From the NCBI GenBank assembly GCA_903937325.1, contig CAIZYV010000084.1, forward strand, positions 1 to 19,215: a stretch of 19,215 nt of DNA, in the 5' to 3' direction. Positions 1-7,150 of the stretch are shown here, one piece after another; the first letter of the stretch is position 1; the number at the start of each line of letters is the position of its first letter. The notes under the pieces are model-generated. The model made no database searches. It saw only the letters and a program-made list of their open reading frames with translations, and had not been told where the DNA came from. The translations under genes and the position numbers were made by a program. This stretch comes from Candidatus Falkowiibacteriota bacterium. Lineage in GTDB: Bacteria > Patescibacteriota > Patescibacteriia > Patescibacteriales > UBA12465.

Positions 1-98
1 GGCTGCACAGCGGCGCTTAAATCTTTTAAAATACGCGCCAAAATACGGCCGCCAGCCCTGATCGCTGCAATTTCTGCTTTATTTTTTATATAGACCAT
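1..98 (-). CDS. map: methionine aminopeptidase type I, 5' part only
   Basis: This is the N-terminal start of a gene cut by the left window edge. Reading from the ATG at 98-96 gives 32 complete codons beginning MVYIKNKAEIAAIRAGGRIL. That matches the usual opening of type I methionine aminopeptidases (an IK-x-EI-x-x-(M/I)R-x-AG-R-I-L pattern). The enzyme removes the initiator methionine from new proteins using a two-metal site, but all metal ligands lie outside the window. The start is 12 bases after the preceding membrane-protein gene, so the two are probably co-transcribed. map commonly follows secY and adk in bacteria, which supports the call. The fragment is short, so identity rests on the N-terminal motif and the synteny. 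Confidence 0.8.
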   Translation of the reverse strand, partial: MVYIKNKAEIAAIRAGGRILARILKDLSAAVQ

Positions 99-110
99 AA
101 AAATAGATAA

Positions 111-1031
111 TTAAACAATTGCCGCTTTCTTGCGTGCTTTAATAGATAAAAACAAGAAAACAGCTAACAGCAAGCCGGTATTGAGCGGCGCCACCCAGAA
201 AGGATACTCTTGACCAAAACTCTCCGTGACCATCAGAGCTCCGAGCATACCGACAGAATACATAGCACCATTTTTCAAATAAGCAAATTTGGAAATAAAA
301 TTCATGCCTTTAATTGTAAATTCACGAACAACAAAAGCACCTAAACCGTTGCCCAAAATAATCATTGGTACGCTCATAGTAAAAGCAAAGGCACCAATTA
401 CGCCATCGATAGAAAAAGATGCATCCAAAGCTTCCAGATAAAGAATCTTACTCCAAGCACTCATGGCAGGATTAAGCAGTTGCTTTTCTTTTTCTTCCGC
501 GTTCTTTTTAAAACCATCAGTGATAAAAAAAGCAGAAACACCAATTGTCGCCGCTAAAGCCAACATCGGATTACGTTGCAAAGCTAGATAAACAATGGTA
601 GTGGTAAAAATAGAAGAAACCGCATAAAACCAGGCTCCTTGACGATGGATAAAACCTTCAACAAAAAAAGCATATTTTTTCTCTTCCAAAAAAAGCCAAG
701 ACAAAAAGACAAAAAATAAATACACTCCTCCGCCTAAAAGTAGTAGAGGCTTAGAAGCAGCCAGGTAGCCTTCTACGGCTCCATTATTAGAAAAAGCAGC
801 TCCAATAACTTGCATAATGGAAAGCTGAGGAGCGGCAATCCAGATAATCACAAAAGGCAAAATACCACGAACGACAAAAACCGCAAAAAAAATACCCCAG
901 ACCAAAAATATCTGCTGATATTTTTTTGGCATCGTCTTCAAAATATTAGCGTTGACAATAGCATTATCGATGCTACTAATTATCTCAAATAAACAAAGAC
1001 CGATGATAACAATCAATGAATGTAAAAACAT
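111..1031 (-). CDS. DUF475 / TerC-superfamily integral membrane protein
   Basis: The product is a 306-residue, very hydrophobic protein with about seven to eight predicted membrane segments. Two acidic membrane motifs identify the family: FEIISSIDNAIVNANIL near residues 15-31 and YLEALDASFSIDGVIGAF near residues 199-216. This FExxxSxDNA plus LDASFSxDGVIGA pair is typical of DUF475 proteins, relatives of TerC. TerC-like proteins are linked to metal-ion (often manganese) export or tellurite resistance, but the substrate here is unknown. Asp and Glu in the motifs are plausible ion ligands (inference). It sits between a small unknown gene and map, a place where adk is often found. No Shine-Dalgarno sequence precedes the ATG. 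Confidence 0.85.
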   Translation of the reverse strand: MFLHSLIVIIGLCLFEIISSIDNAIVNANILKTMPKKYQQIFLVWGIFFAVFVVRGILPFVIIWIAAPQLSIMQVIGAAFSNNGAVEGYLAASKPLLLLGGGVYLFFVFLSWLFLEEKKYAFFVEGFIHRQGAWFYAVSSIFTTTIVYLALQRNPMLALAATIGVSAFFITDGFKKNAEEKEKQLLNPAMSAWSKILYLEALDASFSIDGVIGAFAFTMSVPMIILGNGLGAFVVREFTIKGMNFISKFAYLKNGAMYSVGMLGALMVTESFGQEYPFWVAPLNTGLLLAVFLFLSIKARKKAAIV

Positions 1032-1073
1032 AAAATAAAACGATAATGGGAAATGGCTCGCCTGCCCAAAAAA

Positions 1074-1370
1074 TTATTGTTTAAAACTCTCAAGTATTTC
1101 TCGGATATGATCGCGATCGACTTCCGTCAACTTTAAATCAAAACGTTTTTCAAAGAGATTATACATCTCCCGATTAATGGTATATTGCGAAACGCCAATT
1201 CCTCGACGAATCTTTTCTTTATATTTTTTAACCAAAGAAAGCACTAACTCCCGATTAGATTCGCTAAGGTGCTGGAAATTATAATTTTTCCGTACCAGTT
1301 CGTTTAGCTTCCTTTCCACTATATAACTAGGCTCATCATTAACATTTTTTAAAAAATCTTGTAAATCCAT
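1074..1370 (-). CDS. small conserved-looking helical protein of unknown function
   Basis: I do not recognise this gene. From the ATG at 1370 it encodes 98 residues, MDLQDFLKNV to the C-terminal ILESFKQ. It is highly charged, predicted mostly alpha-helical, and has no membrane segment or cysteine. A central RRGIGVSQYTI stretch may be a turn between helices. The frame stays open upstream to a TTG at 1400, but that longer start would run across a TATAAT promoter element at 1389-1394, so the ATG at 1370 is preferred. It is the first gene after the secY terminator and is followed 42 bases later by the DUF475 gene. It could be a regulator or scaffold, but nothing in the sequence proves a role. Confidence 0.65.
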   Translation of the reverse strand: MDLQDFLKNVNDEPSYIVERKLNELVRKNYNFQHLSESNRELVLSLVKKYKEKIRRGIGVSQYTINREMYNLFEKRFDLKLTEVDRDHIREILESFKQ

Positions 1371-1388
1371 ATATTTAAATATATTAGG

Positions 1389-1397
1389 ATTATAACA
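1389..1397 (-). promoter_or_regulatory. extended -10 promoter for the post-secY genes
   Basis: The minus strand reads TGTTATAAT, a perfect extended -10 (TGn-TATAAT), immediately after the hairpin that follows secY. There is no good -35 box at 16-18 bases. That region is occupied by the hairpin (TAGCTT at 17-base spacing), which is compatible with an extended -10 promoter. The predicted start of transcription near 1382 gives a leader of only about 12 bases before the ATG at 1370. Confidence 0.5.
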
Positions 1398-1425
1398 CAA
1401 AAATGTAGCGAAAGCTACATTTTTG
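1398..1425 (-). terminator. hairpin terminator after secY
   Basis: There is a perfect 12-base inverted repeat (1398-1409 and 1414-1425) with a 4-base loop. On the minus strand it reads CAAAAATGTAGC-TTTC-GCTACATTTTTG, with the T-run forming the end of the 3' arm. It lies 26 bases after the secY stop and resembles an A-tract/T-tract intrinsic terminator. It could work in both directions. The stem has only four G-C pairs apart from the C-G at its base, so efficiency is uncertain. Confidence 0.6.
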
Positions 1426-1450
1426 CTATCTTTTTCTAAATTTTTAGCGA

Positions 1451-2722
1451 TTAAAGCCCGTCGTATTCTCTCATGGTCAACTGCGATTCTATCTGCTTAA
1501 CTGTTTCGATAACAACTGAAACAACGATAAGAAGGCTGGTGCCACCAATAGCTAGAGATTGGATGCCGGTAAAATAACGCATCACTAGGGGCAAAATAGC
1601 AATAATGCTTAAAAATAAAGCACCGGCAAAAATAACGCGATGAGCGGTATAACCAAGATAAGTACTAGTTGGCTTACCGGGACGGATACCAGGAATAAAA
1701 CCGCCCTGCTTCTGTAAATTTTCCGCGATTTGATCGGGATGAAAAATAACTTCTGTGTAAAAATAGGTGAAAGAAAAAACCAAAACAAAATAAACGATGC
1801 CGTAAATCAGTTGGTTATTAAATATTTCAATCACTTTAGCAGCTAAGGAAGCAATCCAAGCAGTGCGAGCTTGCAAGAAAAATTGCGCAATCATCGGCGG
1901 GAATAAAACAACAGAAATCGCAAAAATAATCGGGATAACTCCGGCCATATTAACGCGTAAAGGCAAATGGGTGCTGGAGCCGCCGAAAGCGCGATTGCCT
2001 CTAATCTGACGGGCATATTGCACAGGAATATTGCGCTGTCCTTCATTGATTATAACAACACCAACAACTGTTAAAATAGCAATAATAGCAAAACCAACAA
2101 GAGTAAATATCTGAGTCTGATCAAAACTTAAAATAAATTGCTGAAGTTGCTGCCAAACGCCGGCCACAATGCCTGCAAAAATTAAGAGAGAGATGCCGTT
2201 ACCGATTTTCTTTTCAGAAATTAATTCACCAATCCACATAAGAAAAACCGTACCAGCCGAGATAGTAATAATGATAGTAGTAAAATCAAAAACACTCACT
2301 GCGCCCAATATCCCTTGATTAGAACGTTGCAGTAAGGTAATCATGCCGTAAGCTTGCATCGCCGCCAAAGGCACAGTTGCCCAGCGCGTCCACATATTAA
2401 TCTTCTGGCGTCCGCTTTCTTCTTTCTGCATTTCTTCAACCTTAGGCACAATCATACCTAAAAGCTGAAAAATAATGGAAGCAGTAATATAAGGAGCAAT
2501 ACCCATCATGACAATAGAAAAATTTTCCATGCCACCGCCGGAAAAGATATTCATCAAACCCAAAATCTGATTGGAGGCGAAAAGGTTTTTTAAAGCAGCT
2601 GCATCAACACCGGGAACGGGAATATGAGCGGCTAAACGGAAAATAACCAACATCGCGAGCACGAAGAGCACGCTATTGCGTAAATCTTTGGCTTTCCAAA
2701 TTTGTTCTAATTTTGCCAACAT
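1451..2722 (-). CDS. secY: preprotein translocase channel subunit SecY
   Basis: The 423-residue product is the main subunit of the SecYEG channel that moves proteins across or into the inner membrane. The length is normal for the family and ten hydrophobic segments can be counted. Family landmarks are the periplasmic HIPVPGVD near residue 33, KIGNGIS near 172-178, the cytoplasmic loop QRNIPVQYA near 229-237, and NMAGVIPIIFA near 258-268. The C-terminus ends in a short TMREYDGL tail. It is the last gene of the fused S10-spc cluster, 40 bases after rplO, and is followed by a hairpin terminator. adk, a frequent next gene, is not present here. The start ATG has no Shine-Dalgarno sequence. Confidence 0.97.
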   Translation of the reverse strand: MLAKLEQIWKAKDLRNSVLFVLAMLVIFRLAAHIPVPGVDAAALKNLFASNQILGLMNIFSGGGMENFSIVMMGIAPYITASIIFQLLGMIVPKVEEMQKEESGRQKINMWTRWATVPLAAMQAYGMITLLQRSNQGILGAVSVFDFTTIIITISAGTVFLMWIGELISEKKIGNGISLLIFAGIVAGVWQQLQQFILSFDQTQIFTLVGFAIIAILTVVGVVIINEGQRNIPVQYARQIRGNRAFGGSSTHLPLRVNMAGVIPIIFAISVVLFPPMIAQFFLQARTAWIASLAAKVIEIFNNQLIYGIVYFVLVFSFTYFYTEVIFHPDQIAENLQKQGGFIPGIRPGKPTSTYLGYTAHRVIFAGALFLSIIAILPLVMRYFTGIQSLAIGGTSLLIVVSVVIETVKQIESQLTMREYDGL

Positions 2723-2762
2723 AAAAGCTTTAATTATGATTTAAAGGCAAAAGCCAAATATC

Positions 2763-3179
2763 TTAAGCGGATATCTGGCTCTTAAGAGCGGCACTCATGT
2801 CTACTTTTTCAAATTTAACTTTAACCGTCAATTTCTCTTTACCTAAGATTTTTACTGATGTTGACTGGCTCTTGATTAATTCTTTATCGAATAAAGCCGT
2901 CGGGTTAACGGTCTCACCGTCTTTAAAATTCTTATTAATCACTGACACAGAAACAACCTGGTTTTTCGGCTGTAAAGAGCGGAAACCACGTAATTTTGGC
3001 GTCTGCAACAACTGTTTGCGCATACCTAAACGCTTCAAACCGCTAACGCCGGAACGGGATTTTTGACCCTTTAAACCACGAGTACTGTAAGTACCATGCC
3101 CGGAAGCATTACCGCGGCCAACGCGTTTCTTTTTATGGGTGGCGCCAACGGAGCGCTTGATATTATTCAGTGACAACAT
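2763..3179 (-). CDS. rplO: 50S ribosomal protein L15 (uL15)
   Basis: The product is 138 residues, slightly shorter than the 144 of E. coli L15. Its N-terminal half is Gly/Arg/Lys-rich and carries the family signature around residues 20-44 (GRGNASGHGTYSTRGLKGQK), which threads into 23S rRNA. The C-terminal half is the globular part, with an EKLTVKVKFEKV strand. It lies between rpsE and secY as expected for the spc operon. Only 30 bases separate it from rpsE, so rpmD (L30), which normally sits in this gap, is truly absent here. The start ATG lies at the conserved MLSLNNIK N-terminus. Confidence 0.97.
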   Translation of the reverse strand: MLSLNNIKRSVGATHKKKRVGRGNASGHGTYSTRGLKGQKSRSGVSGLKRLGMRKQLLQTPKLRGFRSLQPKNQVVSVSVINKNFKDGETVNPTALFDKELIKSQSTSVKILGKEKLTVKVKFEKVDMSAALKSQISA

Positions 3180-3209
3180 AAAATTAAATAATTATCTTAA
3201 AATTTGCAC

Positions 3210-3875
3210 TTATTCTTTAACTACAGTCGCTGCATCTTTATCGGCTGTGGTCGCCTCAATAACAACCTTAGCCTTATCGTCTGACTGTTTTTTTTCACGA
3301 TGACGTAAGCTAGCTAAAGCGGCTAAAGTACAGCGGGCATTGTTAATTTTATTATTAGTGCCTAAAACTTTACTAGTAACATTCTTAATACCAGCTAATT
3401 CTAAAATAGCTCTGGCAACACCACCAGCAATAACTCCTCTACCTTGCTTGGCTGGCTTGAAGATAATTGAAGCTGCTCCCAATTTCTGACGAACGATATG
3501 CGGAATTGTTTCATTAACGACCGGCACCTTAAGCATCGTTTTTTTGGCTCGGTTAACTGCCTTATTGACCGCCATGGTCACATCAGCACCTTTGCCTAAA
3601 CCAACGCTAACGCTGCCTTTGCGATCGCCAATTGCAACGCAAGCTCGAAAATTCATACGCTTACCACCCGCCATAACGCGAGTAACGCGAGCAATTTCCA
3701 AGATACGCTGTTCAAACTCGTCTTTATGGTCATCACGTCCGCCGCGACTATCTCTACGGGGAGCACGACCGCCACGTTGGCGTTTGCCTTGATCTCCGTA
3801 TAAATCTTTAGCCACGACAGCGGCGGCTTTTTGATCCGAGCTGACGGCTTCTACTTTGTTGTTATCATCTGCCAT
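3210..3875 (-). CDS. rpsE: 30S ribosomal protein S5 (uS5) with N- and C-terminal tails
   Basis: The product is 221 residues against about 167 in E. coli. The S5 core starts near residue 53 (EFEQRILEIARVTRVMAGGK) and includes the double-stranded RNA-binding-like fold, then the C-terminal domain with GRGVIAGGVARAILELAGI. S5 helps decoding accuracy and mRNA entry. The extra N-terminal segment of about 50 residues has an Arg/Gly-rich patch (KRQRGGRAPRRDSRGGR), likely disordered and RNA-binding (inference). The last 30 residues form a mixed-charge tail. It sits between rplR and rplO, with no rpmD after it. An internal shorter start is possible but none is near the core boundary, so the ATG at 3875 is kept. 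Confidence 0.96.
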   Translation of the reverse strand: MADDNNKVEAVSSDQKAAAVVAKDLYGDQGKRQRGGRAPRRDSRGGRDDHKDEFEQRILEIARVTRVMAGGKRMNFRACVAIGDRKGSVSVGLGKGADVTMAVNKAVNRAKKTMLKVPVVNETIPHIVRQKLGAASIIFKPAKQGRGVIAGGVARAILELAGIKNVTSKVLGTNNKINNARCTLAALASLRHREKKQSDDKAKVVIEATTADKDAATVVKE

Positions 3876-3901
3876 ATTAAAAATCTTAATACTTATTAAG
3901 T

Positions 3902-4261
3902 TTAGAAAACTAATCCCTGCTCACGAGCACTATCAGCAACGGCTTTTACCCTGCCATGATAGCGATAAGAACTTCGGTCAAAAACTACTTCTTTGATACC
4001 TAGAGCTAAAGCTTTATCAGCGAGCAGTTTGCCTAAGGCAGCAGCCGCAGCTGTTTTATTCAAGCCCTTTTCTTTTAATTCACGGACATGAGCGCTGGCT
4101 AAAGTGCGGCCGGCGGTGTCATCAATGAGTTGCAAGTACAAACCACGATTAGAACGAAAAACATTCAAACGCGGACGAGCAGCACTGCCGCTAATCTTAG
4201 CGCGAACGCGGTTTTGACGGCGTTTCTGCCTAGCTTTTTCTCTTTTAATAACATTCATCAT
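3902..4261 (-). CDS. rplR: 50S ribosomal protein L18 (uL18)
   Basis: The product is 119 residues, normal for L18. It carries a basic N-terminus (KREKARQKRRQNRVRAKISG) and the C-terminal YHGRVKAVADSAREQGL motif that ends nearly all bacterial L18 proteins. The protein binds 5S rRNA with L5 and helps seat it in the central protuberance. Two ATG codons are adjacent (4261 and 4258); the first is used here, but either would serve. It lies between rplF and rpsE in the usual order, 20 bases after rplF. Confidence 0.96.
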   Translation of the reverse strand: MMNVIKREKARQKRRQNRVRAKISGSAARPRLNVFRSNRGLYLQLIDDTAGRTLASAHVRELKEKGLNKTAAAAALGKLLADKALALGIKEVVFDRSSYRYHGRVKAVADSAREQGLVF

Positions 4262-4281
4262 ATATTTAAATCAAGATTGCC

Positions 4282-4821
4282 TTATTTTTTAGCAGCTGTC
4301 TTACCGGCCTTGCGGCGCAATATTTCATCAGCATATTTAACGCCCTTACCCTTATAAGGCTCAGGAGCGCGTAATTTCCTTACTTTAAAGGCGGTGTTAC
4401 CCAGAAGTTCATTATCGATACCACTGAGAGTAATAGCGTTGCCTTCAACAATAGCACTAATGCCGACGGGTAAAACAAATTCAATCGGATGAGAATAACC
4501 AAGATTAAGGTTAAGTTTATTGCCACTCACGGCCGCACGATAACCAACGCCATTGATTTCCAATTTCTTACTGAAACCGGAAGTGACACCGGTGACCATA
4601 TTATCGGCCAAAGCACGATATAAACCCCAATAAGCACTGGCGTCCTTAGCCTTAAGGTCAACATTAACACGTAAAAAGCCTTCGGTAATTTCTACCGTCG
4701 CCGGCGCTTTTATTTCCCTCTTTAGTTCGCCCTTCGGTCCCTTAACCGACAAAATGCCGTTTTGAAACTGAGCGCTAACGCCAGCAGAGAGTTTGATTGG
4801 TAATTTTCCTAGACGAGACAT
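4282..4821 (-). CDS. rplF: 50S ribosomal protein L6 (uL6)
   Basis: The 179-residue product matches the normal L6 length. It begins MSRLGKLPIKL, a standard L6 opening, and has two tandem L6-fold domains. The C-terminal signature is clear: RAPEPYKGKGVKYADEILRR near residues 150-169. L6 lies near the factor-binding region and the sarcin-ricin loop. It follows rpsH after a 62-base spacer, one of the longer gaps inside the ribosomal run, in which I find no convincing promoter or terminator. No Shine-Dalgarno sequence is seen, only AAAGAAAAGAAAATT before the ATG. Confidence 0.97.
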   Translation of the reverse strand: MSRLGKLPIKLSAGVSAQFQNGILSVKGPKGELKREIKAPATVEITEGFLRVNVDLKAKDASAYWGLYRALADNMVTGVTSGFSKKLEINGVGYRAAVSGNKLNLNLGYSHPIEFVLPVGISAIVEGNAITLSGIDNELLGNTAFKVRKLRAPEPYKGKGVKYADEILRRKAGKTAAKK

Positions 4822-4883
4822 AATTTTCTTTTCTTTATTGCGCCGAGCCAGCCTATTAGACCAACACCTGCCCGCAAAATTAG

Positions 4884-5294
4884 TTAGTACACTTCTCCAA
4901 TGAGTTCGCCGCCGATATTCTTACGGAATGCTTCACGATTAGTCATTAATCCGGAAGAAGTTGATAATATAGCGATACCGAAATTATTCAAAACCGTCGG
5001 GATCTTATCTTTACCGACATATACTCTCGCCCCGGTCTTACTGATGCGTTTTATTCCACCAATACAAGGACTACCGTTTTTTTGGTATTTCAAAATGAGC
5101 TTCAGTTGGTCAAACTGGCTATGGCGGGAATTTAAACCGCCAGCAATGATTTCGGCGTGGCCTATCCAGCCTTCCTTTTCCAAAATCTTGGCGATTTCAT
5201 ATTTTATTTTACTCATCGGCATCAGCACTTCGGTCTTTTTGACCGCAGAAGCGTTGCGAATGCGAGTAAACATGTCTGCGATTGGATCTGTCAT
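4884..5294 (-). CDS. rpsH: 30S ribosomal protein S8 (uS8)
   Basis: The product is 136 residues, close to the 130 of E. coli. It starts MTDPIADMFTRIRNAS, the typical S8 N-terminus. The C-terminal domain contains the rRNA-contact STSSGLMTNREA (E. coli: STSKGVMTDRAA) and ends in GGELIGEVY. S8 is a primary binder of 16S helix 21 and in E. coli represses the spc operon by binding the rplX-rplE junction. That control has not been checked here. It lies between rpsN and rplF as usual. Confidence 0.97.
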   Translation of the reverse strand: MTDPIADMFTRIRNASAVKKTEVLMPMSKIKYEIAKILEKEGWIGHAEIIAGGLNSRHSQFDQLKLILKYQKNGSPCIGGIKRISKTGARVYVGKDKIPTVLNNFGIAILSTSSGLMTNREAFRKNIGGELIGEVY

Positions 5295-5334
5295 ATTGTT
5301 ATGCTATTTTTAGATAATATTGGCGGCCGGAAAT

Positions 5335-5520
5335 TTACCAGCTAGATTTAGTAATGCCCGGCAGATCGCCGTTATCGGCTAATTCACGAAAGCAAATACG
5401 GCACAAGCCGAAATCGCGCATATAACCATGGTTGCGGCCGCAGCGCCAGCAACGATTAATCTTACGAGTAGAGAATTTTGGTTTGCGCTTCGCTTTAACG
5501 ATGAGAGCTGTTCTTGCCAT
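5335..5520 (-). CDS. rpsN: 30S ribosomal protein S14, short zinc-binding form (uS14, type Z)
   Basis: This is the 61-residue short S14. It has two CxxC pairs, CWRC at residues 24-27 and CRIC at 40-43, which make a zinc site. The E. coli form is 101 residues and lacks the zinc ligands. The body NRCWRCGRNHGYMRDFGLCR and the end LPGITKSSW are standard for the type Z (rpsZ-like) form. It binds 16S rRNA in the head of the 30S subunit. It sits 14 bases after rplE and 40 before rpsH, the normal spc order. Confidence 0.97.
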   Translation of the reverse strand: MARTALIVKAKRKPKFSTRKINRCWRCGRNHGYMRDFGLCRICFRELADNGDLPGITKSSW

Positions 5521-5534
5521 ATATAATATGTAAA

Positions 5535-6080
5535 TTATTTTTCGTTCTTTTTGAAAGGAAAGCCGAAAGCTCTAAAAAGAGCTAAGCCTTCTTCACGATT
5601 TTTTGCATTAGTATTCAAACAAATTTCTAAGCCATAAATCTGATCGATATCTTCAGCCCTGAGTTCAGGAAAACAAGAATAATCTTTCAAACCGATGCTC
5701 ATATTACCACTACGATCAACACCTTTGTCGCTGATACCGCGAAAATCGCGCACCCGAGGAAAAGAAATATTTACCAATTTTTCAACAAAGTCATACATGC
5801 GCTCGCCTCTCATTGTAGCAACGGCGCCAATAATCTGTCCTTCTCTGACTTTAAAAGCAGAAATTGATTTCTTAGCTTTAGTCATGATCGGTTTTTGACC
5901 GCTGATTTTAGTTAAGGTCTTTTCAATCGCACTAATCGCTTCTTTTTCCTTAGCATGCTTACCAAAACCGATATTGATTACCACCTTTTGCAAACGTGGA
6001 ACCAGGAGGCTGTTCTTATAAGAGAACTCCTCTTTTAGCTTCGGGACGATTTCTTTTTGATATTTTTCTTTTAAACGCAT
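5535..6080 (-). CDS. rplE: 50S ribosomal protein L5 (uL5)
   Basis: The 181-residue product has the usual L5 length. Recognisable parts are the N-terminal MRLKEKYQKEIVPKL, the VINIGFGKHAKE segment near residues 34-45, the conserved KAKKSISAFKVREGQIIGA, and the FPRVRDFRGIS motif. L5 binds 5S rRNA and contacts S13 and the P-site tRNA in the central protuberance. It follows rplX after 10 bases and precedes rpsN by 14, so translation is probably coupled. Confidence 0.97.
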   Translation of the reverse strand: MRLKEKYQKEIVPKLKEEFSYKNSLLVPRLQKVVINIGFGKHAKEKEAISAIEKTLTKISGQKPIMTKAKKSISAFKVREGQIIGAVATMRGERMYDFVEKLVNISFPRVRDFRGISDKGVDRSGNMSIGLKDYSCFPELRAEDIDQIYGLEICLNTNAKNREEGLALFRAFGFPFKKNEK

Positions 6081-6090
6081 AGAATTGAAA

Positions 6091-6411
6091 TTACTCGATT
6101 ACGGTCTTACATTTTTTGCAAACCCGATATTTCTTAACGCCCTTTTCTCCTTCGGTCAGCTTCATGCCGACTCTAGTTTGCTGTCCGCAAGACGGGCAGA
6201 TTAAGGCGACATTAGAGGCATTGATAAAAGCCGGGAATTCAATCCGCTGACCTTTTTCACCTTCACGGTTAGGCCGCATGTGCTTAACCAGAAGATTAAG
6301 GCCTTCGATACTGACCTTGCCTTCTTCCGGCAACACTTGCAAAACCTTACCGGTTTTACCGTTATCTTTACCGGCTAATATCTTTACATTATCGTTTTTC
6401 TTGATTTTCAT
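6091..6411 (-). CDS. rplX: 50S ribosomal protein L24 (uL24) with zinc ribbon
   Basis: The product is 106 residues. The N-terminal KOW motif (KNDNVKILAGKDNGKTGKVL, residues 5-24) is typical of L24, a 23S assembly initiator. The C-terminal part has two Cys pairs (CPSC at 72-75 and CKKC at 98-101), consistent with a zinc ribbon. E. coli L24 lacks this, but many other bacterial L24 proteins have it. It sits 23 bases after rplN and 10 before rplE. Binding of zinc is inferred from the cysteine spacing. Confidence 0.96.
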   Translation of the reverse strand: MKIKKNDNVKILAGKDNGKTGKVLQVLPEEGKVSIEGLNLLVKHMRPNREGEKGQRIEFPAFINASNVALICPSCGQQTRVGMKLTEGEKGVKKYRVCKKCKTVIE

Positions 6412-6434
6412 ATATTCAAATTGGCGCTCTTAAA

Positions 6435-6809
6435 TTATAAAACCTCAGGAGCCAAAGAGGCGATTTTGACGAAACCGGCGCGACGCACTTCCCTGGCCAC
6501 CGGACCGAAAATGCGAGTACCTTTCGGATCTTTCTTTTCTTTATCAGTAATAATGACACAAGCGTTATCGTCAAAACGGACATAAGTTCCATCTGTACGA
6601 CGGATCTCTTTGCTAGTACGTACAATAACTGCTTTAATAACATCACTCTTTTTAACGGCCGCATGCGGCGAGGCACTCTTAACAGCAGCGATTATAATAT
6701 CGCCGACATGAGCGTAACGTTTGCGGTAACCGCCCAAAACGCGGATGCACATTACTTCTTTAGCGCCGGAATTATCGGCTACCTTTAATTTTGTCTGTAC
6801 TTGGATCAT
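6435..6809 (-). CDS. rplN: 50S ribosomal protein L14 (uL14)
   Basis: The product is 124 residues, close to the 122-123 usual for L14. It begins MIQVQTKLKVADNSGAKEV, which aligns with the universal L14 N-terminus. The frame is open further upstream to 6875, but that extension overlaps the end of rpsQ and has no L14 similarity, so the start at 6809 is chosen. The signatures KEVMCIRVLGG and RIFGPVAREVR are present. L14 lies at the subunit interface and forms a bridge with 16S rRNA. A 55-base spacer with a hairpin separates it from rpsQ. Confidence 0.96.
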   Translation of the reverse strand: MIQVQTKLKVADNSGAKEVMCIRVLGGYRKRYAHVGDIIIAAVKSASPHAAVKKSDVIKAVIVRTSKEIRRTDGTYVRFDDNACVIITDKEKKDPKGTRIFGPVAREVRRAGFVKIASLAPEVL

Positions 6810-6822
6810 AACAGTATCGTTC

Positions 6823-6855
6823 GCTGTCGTCCCTAAAAGATAGGGCCAAAACAGC
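6823..6855 (-). promoter_or_regulatory. intercistronic hairpin before rplN
   Basis: In the rpsQ-rplN spacer the sequence can fold into a two-part hairpin. The inner stem is CCCTA/TAGGG (6831-6835 with 6841-6845), with a 5-base loop. The outer stem is GCTGT/ACAGC (6823-6827 with 6851-6855), separated from it by an internal loop. There is no T-run, so it is not a standard terminator. A role in RNA processing, stability or translational control is possible. Ten pairs in a short spacer is suggestive rather than proof. Confidence 0.3.
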
Positions 6856-6864
6856 CAACCTGCT

Positions 6865-7140
6865 TTAGTTCTCAATTATTCGCCAGCGTTTTGTCTTACT
6901 TAAAGGGCGGCATTCAATAAAATTAACTTTTTCCCCTTCTTTACAAATATTCTTTTCATCATGAACCTGATATTTACGACTAACAGTATAGCGTTTTTTA
7001 TATTTTTGATTAATTTTAACCGAATCAACCTTCACGATAGCGGTCTTGTCGCTCTTAGTGCTGACAACCACGCCACTGAATTGCTTGATAATTTTATTGT
7101 CCGCCGGAGCAGTAGCTACGGCTTGTTTTTTTGCGGGCAT
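6865..7140 (-). CDS. rpsQ: 30S ribosomal protein S17 (uS17)
   Basis: The product is 91 residues, a little longer than the 84 of E. coli because of a short N-terminal extension (MPAKKQAVATAPADNK). The core is clear: FSGVVVSTKSDKTAIVKV, then KKRYTVSRKYQVHDEKN, then the C-terminal IECRPLSKTKRWRI. The RPLSKTKRW motif is the S17 signature. It is an early-assembling protein of the 30S body that binds 16S rRNA. It is 10 bases from rpmC, in standard order. Confidence 0.96.
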   Translation of the reverse strand: MPAKKQAVATAPADNKIIKQFSGVVVSTKSDKTAIVKVDSVKINQKYKKRYTVSRKYQVHDEKNICKEGEKVNFIECRPLSKTKRWRIIEN

Positions 7141-7150
7141 AGAATTTAAA

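Noticed and set aside
810..992. Plus-strand open frames such as this one, inside the DUF475 gene
   Set aside because: They lie opposite well-supported minus-strand genes and their products resemble no protein family.
1371..1400. TTG start at 1400 for the unknown gene after secY
   Set aside because: It would place the promoter -10 element inside the coding region and overlap the terminator; an ATG at 1370 is available.
3180..3209. Hidden rpmD between rpsE and rplO
   Set aside because: The gap is too short for any L30 protein and neither neighbour contains an L30-like segment.
6810..6875. Longer rplN start at 6875
   Set aside because: The added residues overlap the end of rpsQ and do not resemble L14; the start at 6809 matches the family N-terminus.
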